From Fretibacter sp964410285 (lineage in GTDB: Bacteria; Pseudomonadota; Alphaproteobacteria; Caulobacterales; Maricaulaceae): DNA of 64,000 nucleotides. Below, piece by piece: positions 17,846 through 26,286 of the stretch (position 1 is its first letter; every line of letters begins with the position of its first letter). Location of the stretch: contig CAYPFR010000001.1 of the NCBI GenBank assembly GCA_964410285.1, positions 1-64,000 of the forward strand. Reading direction: 5' to 3'. Both the position numbers and the translations under genes were made by a program. A model generated the notes under the pieces. The model did no database searches. It saw only the letters and a program-made list of their open reading frames with translations, and had not been told where the DNA came from.

Positions 17846-19399
17846 TTAGACTCTCTGCATTCCGTATTTTTGAATCTTTTCGATAAGATCCCTATTCGTC
17901 GGAAGGTCGGATAATATTTTTTGTTTTAATGCATCTACTTTTGAGAATGTTGTTCTTGCGAGCGTCTCTGCATCATCCTTGCAATTGTTAAAGGCAGGCT
18001 TTGTCAAAAACCCCATACCATAGAGAACATATTGATAACTTGCTGCGGGGAAGACTTCATTATTACTATCAAAATCAGAGTCATTAGGTGTGCGGTACTT
18101 CCATAACTCCATCTGATCCTGAAGGCTTTGCGGAATAGATTCAGAGCGGCAATTATCAATCCAGAAATCACTATCCGTACGTTTGGTCAAAATATAATGG
18201 AGTTTAAGAAAATCAATTATTCTATCCCAGCGATATTGAAATACTGTATTGAACCTGCGGGCAGTAATATCCATAACGGCCCGAGACGCTGGTAATTGCG
18301 CGGCAATAAACTGAGCTGAAAGTTCAACGAGAACTAGAGCTGACGCTTCAAGGGGTTCTAAAAATCCAGCAGAGAGACCAACAGCAACACAGTTATTCAC
18401 CCAGAATTTTTCGTGGTGTCCTGAGGTTATTGGAATCTTGCGAACATCAAGCCCAGAGAAGCTTTCCCCAATGTATTTTTCATACTCAGCCACGGCTAAA
18501 CCTTCAGTCGTATATTGGCTTGAGTAAACATATCCAACACCGCGCCGTGTCGGTAAGCCAATGTCCCATATCCAGCCAGCTTTTTGTGCTGTTGAAATTG
18601 TATGAGAAGCAATGGGTGCATTTTGTTCCTCATAAGGAACATGGGTGGCCAAGGCCGTATCGATGAAAAGCACATCACTTTTATCTATAAATGGCACGCC
18701 ATAATGTTTGCCTAATAATAATGAAGAAAAGCCCGTACAATCTACAAATAAGTCCCCAGAAAGAGTATTGCCCGTCTTCGTTGATAGGCTCGCAATATCC
18801 CCGTTTTCATGGACATTTATGTCCGTCACATCATCCAAAATGTGATTAACTCTAAGTTTTTCAACGCAATGTTTTTGGAGCATTATTCCTAGCTTAGCTG
18901 AATCCACATGATAAGCATAATTAGCTATTGAACCATATTCGGCCGTCGTAATTTTTTTGGGAGCTAATCCAGCTTCGCAAATCGCCTCTTGGATACAGAC
19001 AGCATCTGAAAAAGAAGTTTGCAGGTCACCTGCATGCATCGCATTATTCCAATATAAAGGTAAATCTACCTTTCCGAAATTTTGCGGCAACATAAGGGGG
19101 TGGTAATAATAATCGTCATCCGCGCCAGTTACCCATTTAGCAAATTTAGCGCCCTGCTTAAAACTTGCATCACATTCTCGAAAAAATTCTGTTTCGGTGA
19201 TGCCTATTTTCAATAATGTCGTTCTGAGAGTCGGCCATGTACCTTCACCCACACCAATAGGCTTATGGGTCGGAGACTCAATCAGAGTGATTTTCAACTC
19301 TTCCGAATTCGAGTGGTTATATTGAGCCGCGATTAACCCAGCAGTTATCCAACCTGCGGAACCGCCCCCAACTATAACAATGTCTCTTATTGGTTTCAT
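17846..19399 (-). CDS. Flavin-dependent halogenase, tryptophan-halogenase family (locus B)
   Basis: 517 residues. FAD motif GGGSAGW near residues 11-17, GVGEGTWPT at about 49-57, catalytic-type lysine K81 in ASFKQGAKF, and the signature region reads GWIWDIGLPTR, a one-residue-longer variant of W-x-W-x-I-P. SAGFLEPLEASAL follows. Diverged from the locus A enzyme, so it may use a different substrate or halide. Directly followed by SapC and DUF6445 and preceded by TBDR-B with a 54-base gap containing a hairpin. A reductase supplying FADH2 is not seen nearby. Confidence 0.9.
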   Translation of the reverse strand: MKPIRDIVIVGGGSAGWITAGLIAAQYNHSNSEELKITLIESPTHKPIGVGEGTWPTLRTTLLKIGITETEFFRECDASFKQGAKFAKWVTGADDDYYYHPLMLPQNFGKVDLPLYWNNAMHAGDLQTSFSDAVCIQEAICEAGLAPKKITTAEYGSIANYAYHVDSAKLGIMLQKHCVEKLRVNHILDDVTDINVHENGDIASLSTKTGNTLSGDLFVDCTGFSSLLLGKHYGVPFIDKSDVLFIDTALATHVPYEEQNAPIASHTISTAQKAGWIWDIGLPTRRGVGYVYSSQYTTEGLAVAEYEKYIGESFSGLDVRKIPITSGHHEKFWVNNCVAVGLSAGFLEPLEASALVLVELSAQFIAAQLPASRAVMDITARRFNTVFQYRWDRIIDFLKLHYILTKRTDSDFWIDNCRSESIPQSLQDQMELWKYRTPNDSDFDSNNEVFPAASYQYVLYGMGFLTKPAFNNCKDDAETLARTTFSKVDALKQKILSDLPTNRDLIEKIQKYGMQRV

Positions 19400-19420
19400 T
19401 CTTTTCGCAAAAGTTCAGGG

Positions 19421-19435
19421 CGGGCCATCAGCCCG
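19421..19435 (-). promoter_or_regulatory. Intercistronic hairpin after TBDR-B
   Basis: CGGGC-TGATG-GCCCG on the minus strand, in the 54-base gap between receptor stop and halogenase start. It lacks a T-run, so it is more likely a 3'-end stabiliser or weak attenuator than a terminator. Same position as the hairpins in locus A. Confidence 0.45.
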
Positions 19436-19453
19436 TACTGTATCAGTGGTACA

Positions 19454-22400
19454 CTAAAAGTTAAATCTTGTGCCGAAATTAATCCGACGTCCGCTATCTT
19501 CAGCATATAGGAAATGGTTATCAAAACGACCATATTTCAATAATTTTTCATTCCCTAGATTAAGACCCTCTACGTAAATATCAAAATTATCGGTAATTCT
19601 GTACCGAGCGCTAAGATCAATTTGATCAAAAGCTCTGACATTTGTTACGCCGTTACCGGCTGTCTGTGTCAAAGATTGAAGGAACTTATCACGCCAGTTA
19701 TAGGCGACACGAACCTCGATAGGCCCTTTGTCATAATAAGCCACAGCATTCGCTGAATTACTTAAGCCTGTAAGCGCAAAAATCTGCGAAACATCACCAG
19801 GGTCAAGTTCAACAGACCCATCAACGAGGGTACCATTAAGCTGAACACCAAACCCTGAGTCGCCGAAGTTATGCTGAATAGCAGCTTCAATACCTGTTAC
19901 GGATGCATCATCCCCATTAATAGGGCGTGCAACAGTAAAGTTGGCAACGGCATCGGCAGCGGATGGATCTGTTAACAATGATCCGTCAGCCGTTGTAATG
20001 GTTTCAGACGCTTGGCCCGTTACAATAAAGTCGCTGACTTCTTTATGGAACAAACCAACTGAGATATAGTTAGAATCCCCATAATAATATTCCGCTGAAA
20101 GGTCGATGTTATCTGACTTAAACGGCTTCAAGCTGGGGTTACCACCATTCGCTCGAAGGTCTCCACCTTGACGTGTCGTTGTGATATTTAGCACAGGTGA
20201 CAGGCTTGTCAGAGTTGGCCGCGTGATTGTTTGCGATGCCGCTAAGCGGAAAACCAAATTATCATTCGCATCTAACTTCAAAGACATATTTGGCAGAAGT
20301 GTCGTATAGCTATTCTTAAAGGACACATCATTCGTTTGGCCTCTGGTCAAGGTCATTTCAGTTTGGTCAACAATCTGAAGGTCAATGATGTCTTCAGCTG
20401 TACCGTCAATCGTAACGCTTGTATCTTCAAGACGCGCACCGACGACAGCGCTGATTGGCATATTACCAATTTCACCAGCCCAATCACTTTCAATATAAGC
20501 AGAACGAATGCTTTCATTAACAACGAATGAGTTTCCGCGTTGCTCTGCATCAAGATTGATGCCGCCAAAGGCCTCTAGAGACGCAAATTGTGCTTCTCCG
20601 TCATGGCGCAACCAACTCGTAACCAAACGGTCGCTACCGCTAACGCCGCTAAGGAAGTCACTTCCTGCATCAAAAACAGTTTGCGCAATCGTAACGGGCG
20701 GAGAGTCTGGATAGCCACAGAATGCACAATGCAAACCTTGACCTTCATTGTCCCAACGCACGAGGTCTTTCTTTTCGTCAGAATATTGCAATCCGCCTTT
20801 TAAAGCAATAAGTCCAGTATCACTACCGCCATCCCATGCGAGATCACCCCGCAATTGCTTGACTTCATCCTCAACAGCCCAGCCGCGGCGCAACATAACG
20901 TGAGCGCGGCTATTTGCGACATCAAGATAATCACCTACACCTGTTGCTGTTGTTCCCGCCTGATATGCAACTCCGTCAATCTCTTGCTGACCGCTAAAGA
21001 TATTAGCATTGGCTTCAGCAAAGTTTGAAACCCATGGCAGAATTGCATTGTCAGATTGGAACCGAACTCTGTTGGCGTAACCGATGAGAGATAACTGGTT
21101 TCCGCCGCCATTATTAGCTTCGCGTTCTGCTTTAGAAAAGCTCGCATCAAATGACCCTGTAAGATTATCTGAAAAGTTCTTTTTAAAATTCAAACCAAGT
21201 GAAATCGTTTCTGTAAGACGGTCAAATGTCTTAGAATGGAAGTCTGTTGCGAGACCAATCTCTTGGTACAAATCAATCACAGTACCGTTTGAATCAAGGG
21301 TTACATCCGTCACATTTGGAGCTGTAAACCAATGACCAAATGATGTCGCATCCGTTTCAATATCGAAATCAGAATAAAGAGCATCGACAGTCACTTCTAA
21401 ATCATCATTTGGAGCAAACTGAAGAACCAAGTTACCATTTAAACGCTCACGCTCTTCAAATGTAACCTTATTATCAAGATTTCGTGGGCTGAAAATATTA
21501 CCTGCAAAACCAGCTCCATTGTTGATTTCCGCTTGGGGAATACCAACATTTTCTAGCCAGCCATCAGATTGAACCTGGTTAAGACGCGTATCGCGCTTAG
21601 AATATGACAAAGCAGCCAATATCCCAAAACGTCCGTCATCACTTATATTGCTAACAACGCCTGAGATATTAGGTGAAATATCTTCTGCATTGCCATCATA
21701 CGTCCCGCCGATAGAACCTGCGACTCGGAATCCCTGACTGTCTAATGGGCGTGCTGTTGCAATATTTACCGTAGAACCAATACCACCTGACTGGAGGACG
21801 GCTGTTGATGTCTTGTTGACCTGAATATTGGAAACCAATTCAGAGGCAATTGTATCAAATGCGAAAGCTCTAGAGAGGTCTTCCGAAGCGATTTGCCGTC
21901 CATTTACGAGAACGGTGTTAAATTGAGGACCAAAGCCGCGCACTGTAATAAATTGGCCCTCACCACCAGATCTGTCGATCGACACACCCGTGATACGCTG
22001 TAGAGATTCGGCCAAGTTTGTATCTGGTAGTTGGCCAATTTCTTTGGCTGCAATAGCATCAACAACACCAGATGAATTACGTTTTTGATTGCGCGCATCC
22101 TTAAGACTTTTCTTAATACCCGTTACGACGATTTCATCGTCAACAGTATTTGCAGTTTGCGCAAATGCAGGCGCTGAGACGGTCGCGAAGACCGAGGCCG
22201 CGCCGCTTAATAGCCTGTTTTTTTTATTCGTCTTCACATATGACTCTTCAGTCATATTTTTGACTTCGGCTTTGGTCACGACGATCACACCATAATCGGT
22301 AATCCTTGCGACCAAACCAGTACCCTCAAGCATTAGCTTGAGAGCCCCTTCGACCGAATACTTCCCCGAGAGTTTGTTAGTTTGAACACCCTCGACTAAT

Positions 22401-22588
22401 TTATGGGAAAAAATGAGAGATCGTCCTGTGATGTCTGAAATTTTGGATAAAGCTTTAGCGCCCTCCACGACTCCAATATCAAACATATATTGACTATTAC
22501 CAGAGTTTGACGTGAATTCTTGAGCCACAGCAATATTTGAACATACCAGAAAGATTCCAACTGTAATTGGAATCGACAATTTTCGCAT
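19454..22588 (-). CDS. TonB-dependent transducer-type receptor with STN domain (TBDR-B)
   Basis: 1044 residues from ATG at 22588 (GGGAGG five bases upstream). First signal peptide is residues 1-22 (ending NIAVA). STN domain about 35-105. Then a second signal-peptide-like stretch lies at about 118-144 (KTNKKNRLLSGAASVFATVS, then APAFAQ). Then TonB-box-like DEIVVTG, plug (NLAESLQRITGVSIDRSGGE, ITVRGFGPQFNTVLVNGRQI) and barrel ending TRFNF. STN-bearing receptors signal through a FecR-type protein to an ECF sigma factor, and both genes lie directly upstream. The internal signal peptide aligns with the true start of TBDR-A, and GTG at 22237 has GAAGAG six bases before it, so a shorter receptor without STN could also be made. 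Confidence 0.92.
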   Translation of the reverse strand: MRKLSIPITVGIFLVCSNIAVAQEFTSNSGNSQYMFDIGVVEGAKALSKISDITGRSLIFSHKLVEGVQTNKLSGKYSVEGALKLMLEGTGLVARITDYGVIVVTKAEVKNMTEESYVKTNKKNRLLSGAASVFATVSAPAFAQTANTVDDEIVVTGIKKSLKDARNQKRNSSGVVDAIAAKEIGQLPDTNLAESLQRITGVSIDRSGGEGQFITVRGFGPQFNTVLVNGRQIASEDLSRAFAFDTIASELVSNIQVNKTSTAVLQSGGIGSTVNIATARPLDSQGFRVAGSIGGTYDGNAEDISPNISGVVSNISDDGRFGILAALSYSKRDTRLNQVQSDGWLENVGIPQAEINNGAGFAGNIFSPRNLDNKVTFEERERLNGNLVLQFAPNDDLEVTVDALYSDFDIETDATSFGHWFTAPNVTDVTLDSNGTVIDLYQEIGLATDFHSKTFDRLTETISLGLNFKKNFSDNLTGSFDASFSKAEREANNGGGNQLSLIGYANRVRFQSDNAILPWVSNFAEANANIFSGQQEIDGVAYQAGTTATGVGDYLDVANSRAHVMLRRGWAVEDEVKQLRGDLAWDGGSDTGLIALKGGLQYSDEKKDLVRWDNEGQGLHCAFCGYPDSPPVTIAQTVFDAGSDFLSGVSGSDRLVTSWLRHDGEAQFASLEAFGGINLDAEQRGNSFVVNESIRSAYIESDWAGEIGNMPISAVVGARLEDTSVTIDGTAEDIIDLQIVDQTEMTLTRGQTNDVSFKNSYTTLLPNMSLKLDANDNLVFRLAASQTITRPTLTSLSPVLNITTTRQGGDLRANGGNPSLKPFKSDNIDLSAEYYYGDSNYISVGLFHKEVSDFIVTGQASETITTADGSLLTDPSAADAVANFTVARPINGDDASVTGIEAAIQHNFGDSGFGVQLNGTLVDGSVELDPGDVSQIFALTGLSNSANAVAYYDKGPIEVRVAYNWRDKFLQSLTQTAGNGVTNVRAFDQIDLSARYRITDNFDIYVEGLNLGNEKLLKYGRFDNHFLYAEDSGRRINFGTRFNF

Positions 22589-22631
22589 TTTCCTCCCGCT
22601 TTTACGAGAAGTCAGGTCAATAGAGCCCACC

Positions 22632-22644
22632 CCTGTTAAACAGG
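22632..22644. promoter_or_regulatory. Short perfect palindrome before TBDR-B
   Basis: CCTGTT-A-AACAGG lies 44 bases upstream of the TBDR-B start, between it and fecR-like gene. It could be an operator for autoregulation or a leader hairpin. The 222-base gap shows no other clear signal. Confidence 0.35.
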
Positions 22645-22810
22645 AAGTCGAGGGAGCGAAAAAACCCGCGTGTCGTTCGTAATGTTTTTCTTGTAGAGTT
22701 ATTTTTATCTCCGAACCGCTACATTTATGCCGCACACCCATTAACGTAAGAGATCATATTTACCTGTAGAAGCTACCAAATTGTGAAAGTATAAGAAAGA
22801 AGACTAATGG

Positions 22811-23833
22811 CTAATTTTGCTGAGACAAATAGACAGTATTACCTGACACCCGCTTTACATTTAGGCCAAATCCCAGCGCCATAGCATCTAGAAACGCATC
22901 CGTTTCACCAGCCTTAAATGTTCCGCCAATTTTCAAGTCTTGCATTTCTGGGTCCGCTATCACGATTTTCATATCTGTATAGCGCGTTACTTCATCGACA
23001 ACGTGATCAAGAGAATTACCCTCAAAAATGAGCATGCCATTTTTCCAGGCATGCCTGTTTGTCACGTCCTGAAGCTCGACAGATTTAATATGTTTGCGAA
23101 CACCATCGAAATTGGCCTCTTCACCCATCGCCAACCGGGCCAACACAATCATATCTTCAGAATCAGATGACTTCTGGCTGACCTCTGGGGGCGCCATAAG
23201 TTCAACAATACCTTCTTCAACAAGAACAGCAACCTCGCTATTCATCAACCTCACTGAAAAAATTGTGCCTACAGCCCTCACCGACCCTTGATCTGTTTGA
23301 ACAATAAAGGGACGGTTGGTGTCCTTAGCAACATCAAAAAGGGCTTCCCCATAGACGAGGTTGATAGACCTTTCTGTGTTAGTGAAACTAACGTCAATCT
23401 TTGACTTAGTATTTAAGGTAATAATAGACCCATCCGGCAAGGTAACTTCTTTTTGCTCACCAAGGCTTGCAATATATTGCGCAGTGGGCTCTGCTGTAGG
23501 TAGAGACTCTGGTCCTTGTCCCGCAAATATAAAGAACCCAGCCATCACAGTCGCCGCCATTGACAATATCACTGGGGCTGAAAAAAAGGCTCTCTTGGGT
23601 TTTTGCTTTTGGGTATTTAGGGCGACGTCACTGTGGTCCAATAACGTTCCAATCTCTAGAAAGCCTGACGCCATTTTTTGGAACGAATGCTTATGTTGTG
23701 GACTACGACTAATCCACTCTTTCAAGTCCTCAATATCACCTTTGGAGATTGAGCCACTGTCAACTTGGACAACCCAAGCACTAGCTTCAGCTTCAATATC
23801 ATCTTTGTCTGGTATGTTATATACGGGCGACAT
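22811..23833 (-). CDS. FecR-family sigma-regulator protein
   Basis: 340 residues. N-terminal cytoplasmic region with the FecR_N-like pattern EASAWVVQVDSG then DLKEWISRSPQHKHSFQKM; one membrane helix near residues 85-104 (PVILSMAATVMAGFFIFAG); periplasmic FecR domain about 120-225 (QKEVTLPDGSIITLNTKSKI, then RPFIVQTDQGSVRAVGTIFS); and a C-terminal STN-contacting-like domain. The family carries the signal from a transducer receptor to its ECF sigma factor. The start lies three bases after the sigma stop with GGGGGA upstream. Partner of the adjacent sigma factor and TBDR-B. Confidence 0.92.
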   Translation of the reverse strand: MSPVYNIPDKDDIEAEASAWVVQVDSGSISKGDIEDLKEWISRSPQHKHSFQKMASGFLEIGTLLDHSDVALNTQKQKPKRAFFSAPVILSMAATVMAGFFIFAGQGPESLPTAEPTAQYIASLGEQKEVTLPDGSIITLNTKSKIDVSFTNTERSINLVYGEALFDVAKDTNRPFIVQTDQGSVRAVGTIFSVRLMNSEVAVLVEEGIVELMAPPEVSQKSSDSEDMIVLARLAMGEEANFDGVRKHIKSVELQDVTNRHAWKNGMLIFEGNSLDHVVDEVTRYTDMKIVIADPEMQDLKIGGTFKAGETDAFLDAMALGFGLNVKRVSGNTVYLSQQN

Positions 23834-23836
23834 AAA

Positions 23837-24478
23837 TTAATTTTCCCCCTTTTTTAAGTTAGGGCCTTCGACTTTAATGACATTCCCAGCATCATAGCCA
23901 TCTTCATTCATATACTTAATACAAAGACGTAAACCTTTCGCTAAGTGTTTTTCGACTGTGCTTGTAGAAATTTCCATTCTCTTCGATATCTGTTTGTGCG
24001 ACAGGCCTTCTAGCTGTCTTAATAGTAACGCCTTTCGGCATTGCGGCGGGAGACGGTTAGCGGCTCTGTAAAATGCCTCCAACCTACTCTTTTCATGTAC
24101 CACCACATCTTGCGGGGGTCTACTATCTATAATGCCATCAATCTCAAAATCCTCTATAAGCATTTCCAAAGGACTGTGTTTTTTCATACCCGATTTAACA
24201 ACCAAATTTCGCGCAATGCGATAAAGATAGGCTTTCGGATAGTCGAGAGGCTCAGATTTTTTTGCCGCAAAGGCTCGAACAAAAACCTCTTGCGTAAAAT
24301 CATCTACATCTTCGGCTTTATATCGTGACCCTAACAGTCTGCGGACATATCGGCCTAAAGCAGGTTGATTAGATAAATAAGCATTACTCACAGTATCAGC
24401 TTGAGCAGCTGGTTGTTCAGCTGAAGTAACGGCCGCATCCTTTGCGGCACTCCTATTATCTGTTCTGTCCTTTGACAT
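23837..24478 (-). CDS. ECF RNA polymerase sigma factor, FecI-like
   Basis: 213 residues. Region 2 includes VDDFTQEVFVRAFAA and YPKAYLYRIARNLVV; region 4 includes LPPQCRKALLLRQLEGLSHK then QISKRMEISTSTVEKHLAKG, the helix-turn-helix for the -35 element. The first about 40 residues are a polar Ala-rich extension. Transcribed first in the sigma-FecR-TBDR order classical for iron-dicitrate-type systems, so it probably drives TBDR-B and the genes after it when the receptor is occupied. No matching promoter could be assigned by eye. Confidence 0.92.
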   Translation of the reverse strand: MSKDRTDNRSAAKDAAVTSAEQPAAQADTVSNAYLSNQPALGRYVRRLLGSRYKAEDVDDFTQEVFVRAFAAKKSEPLDYPKAYLYRIARNLVVKSGMKKHSPLEMLIEDFEIDGIIDSRPPQDVVVHEKSRLEAFYRAANRLPPQCRKALLLRQLEGLSHKQISKRMEISTSTVEKHLAKGLRLCIKYMNEDGYDAGNVIKVEGPNLKKGEN

Positions 24479-24701
24479 ATGGCTTTCCCACTTTTTTTGA
24501 ATAGCTATAGACGTCGTTCCACATTACCGCAATAGTTCACGCGCATCACATCTAGATGGGCGGCCAAAGCTATAAACATTTAGGGCTTCAACCATGAAAA
24601 ATTCAAATTTCGACTGGAAAATTAAAAGGTTATTCGCTGTCCCCCTCGTTAAAATATAGCTTGAAAACACAAATCAATATCGAGACTTTTTATTGACAGA
24701 G

Positions 24702-25254
24702 ATGGTTCGAAACCAGACCTCGCCTTTAGCACCTGCGAAATCAACTAATCTTCGCCACTTAGGCTCCGGCGAAAATATCTTAAATACACTGCCTGAATTG
24801 CATAGCTTAAGAGATGAAATCATTAACGCCGCAGAAGTTCACATATAAAGACCTTCTCAATCATAAAAAATCTGGGGAAATGGCACTCTCCGGGTCTTGG
24901 GGAAACTTATGCGACGTGGGTGGAATCCAAAAACGTCATAATCATGCCAATTGTCTGTTAAGTGGAACCGTTTACTTAAACACAGATAGAAATAATAAAA
25001 TTCGATTCACAAGCCCGCGGACATATTTTTCAAATACATCAGAGCTACATGATCAGCCTGACTTCTCTCAGAATGCTTATGGTTTAGATTGTCACTTTCA
25101 AGATATAGAGCTGTCAGTCAGCAATGGAGATTGTTTGTTTTGGCCGTAATATTTATTACATAGATATGACAACAACCAAACTCGCGACAGACTGTCTCTT
25201 TCGTTTAATTTTATGCCTAAGACACTCAATTCTACATACCAAATTTATGGGTGA
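24702..25254 (+). pseudogene. 2OG-Fe(II) oxygenase (TIGR02466-like), frameshifted and with nonsense codon
   Basis: From ATG at 24702 the first frame gives NILNTLPELHSLRDEIINAA then EVHI and a stop. The next frame continues KDLLNHKKSGEMALSGSWGN and IQKRHNHANCLLSGTVYLNT, KIRFTSPR, and GDCLFWP followed by TAA (25147-25149). Past that stop the same frame resumes YLLHRYDNNQTRDRLSLSFN up to TGA at 25254. The HxH metal-site region, the late His and the Arg of the family are all recognisable. There are therefore two lesions: a frameshift at about 24845 and one in-frame stop where a serine is expected. The N-terminus may also be short. Recently dead member of the oxygenase set of this island. Confidence 0.7.
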
Positions 25255-25478
25255 TTTCCTCACTTACTAGTCAGTTACTGATCTGCATCTAAGGTCAGCT
25301 AAGCCCCATGGCGGAAATCAGCTTGGGAAAGACTTATGTCTGCTATGGATAAAACCTGACAACGGCCTTTGCGCGAGCTAAACTAAACTGTGCTACAAAA
25401 AACACTCAGACTGTGCTACTTTTATAATTGCCAAGCTTCTAACTAACTGATATCATTAACTTATTGGACTTCATTACT

Positions 25479-25496
25479 CGCATCCCCGGTGCGCCA
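25479..25496 (+). other. att-like core repeat, copy 2
   Basis: CGCATCCCCGGTGCGCCA, identical to 5489-5506. It is preceded by TATTGGACTTCA, which resembles TATTGGACCTCA before copy 3 (37496). An integrase C-terminal remnant ends 40 bases to the right and another degraded one lies near 25390-25434. The gap 25255-25708 contains no intact gene. Confidence 0.6.
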
Positions 25497-25536
25497 TTAT
25501 TTTCTCTTGATTATTTGTGCTTACCTGTAATCTCCT

Positions 25537-25612
25537 TCAATTTCTCATCCCGAAATCCTGCGCTCTCGAGTGTTTGGCCGAATTTTGTGCTACAAATTGT
25601 GCTACTTTTGGT
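25537..25612 (-). pseudogene. Integrase C-terminal remnant
   Basis: Reads KVAQFVAQNSAKHSRAQDFG then MRN and stop. It parallels IVAHFVAQN at 5578-5620 and stands in the same orientation and close to the same att-like core. The rest of the gene is missing to the right. Confidence 0.45.
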
Positions 25613-25637
25613 GCTCATTTAGCGATTTGGACAGACC

Positions 25638-25651
25638 CCATGATCATGTGA
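25638..25651 (+). promoter_or_regulatory. Operator-like motif CCATGATCATGTGA, copy 1
   Basis: Contains the perfect palindrome CATGATCATG. It lies 57 bases before the start of the small secreted protein. The identical 14-mer lies 58 bases before the lipoprotein gene at 36821, and a one-base variant lies before the adhesin. Confidence 0.55.
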
Positions 25652-25708
25652 CTGCGCAACTCTTCTATAGAGCTTAAGGTAAGGTCATGTTCAATCATGG
25701 AGTACACA

Positions 25709-26170
25709 ATGACACATTCAATTCTAAAACCTGTTCAAGGTTTCGCTATCATCTTTGCAACATTAGCCCTGTGTACGCCCAGCACTGCGCAAGATGCTCG
25801 GAAAAGCGGTGTGCAAAAGGATAACTTGAAGAACAGCATCGTCTCGAAACAGATAACCCCGCCTTGTGTTAATCCTTTTGCGCCTTGTCCTGGCGAGCCT
25901 GTCGTTATTGATTTGCAAAAACTTGTGAATATGGATGCTCGCGATAAGGAGGCATATGTCCGCGATCGCATTCAAAAAAATTATGCAGACAAACCGATTA
26001 TTGGTGCAGATACGGCTGCAGAAAAAATGGCCGTGAAAATACTGTCATCTATCCAGAAACTGCCAGAAGGTGCGGAGGGTGACTCAGTCGGGATACTGTC
26101 AATAAGTGACTGCTGCACAGTTGAATTTGGCATAAAAATAAAATTCGGCAAGCCGAAACCCAAGAAATAG
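25709..26170 (+). CDS. Small secreted protein of unknown function
   Basis: 153 residues from ATG at 25709 (GGAG seven bases upstream; an earlier ATG at 25697 overlaps that site). Signal peptide about residues 1-28 (ending PSTAQ). The mature part has a Pro/Cys-rich stretch (TPPCVNPFAPCPGEPVV), a charged helical stretch, a CC pair in SISDCCTVEFGIKIKFG and a Lys-rich tail. No family recognised. The motif at 25638 suggests regulation together with the adhesin and lipoprotein genes. First gene of the surface module. Confidence 0.7.
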   Translation: MTHSILKPVQGFAIIFATLALCTPSTAQDARKSGVQKDNLKNSIVSKQITPPCVNPFAPCPGEPVVIDLQKLVNMDARDKEAYVRDRIQKNYADKPIIGADTAAEKMAVKILSSIQKLPEGAEGDSVGILSISDCCTVEFGIKIKFGKPKPKK

Positions 26171-26286
26171 CATTTAGAGCACCTTACAAGATCACATTCA
26201 AACCCACAGGGGTTTAGCCCTGCAAAACTCAGCTCACCATCAACTATTAAAGTGTATCAAAAACATCAAACACAAGCCAAGTAACT

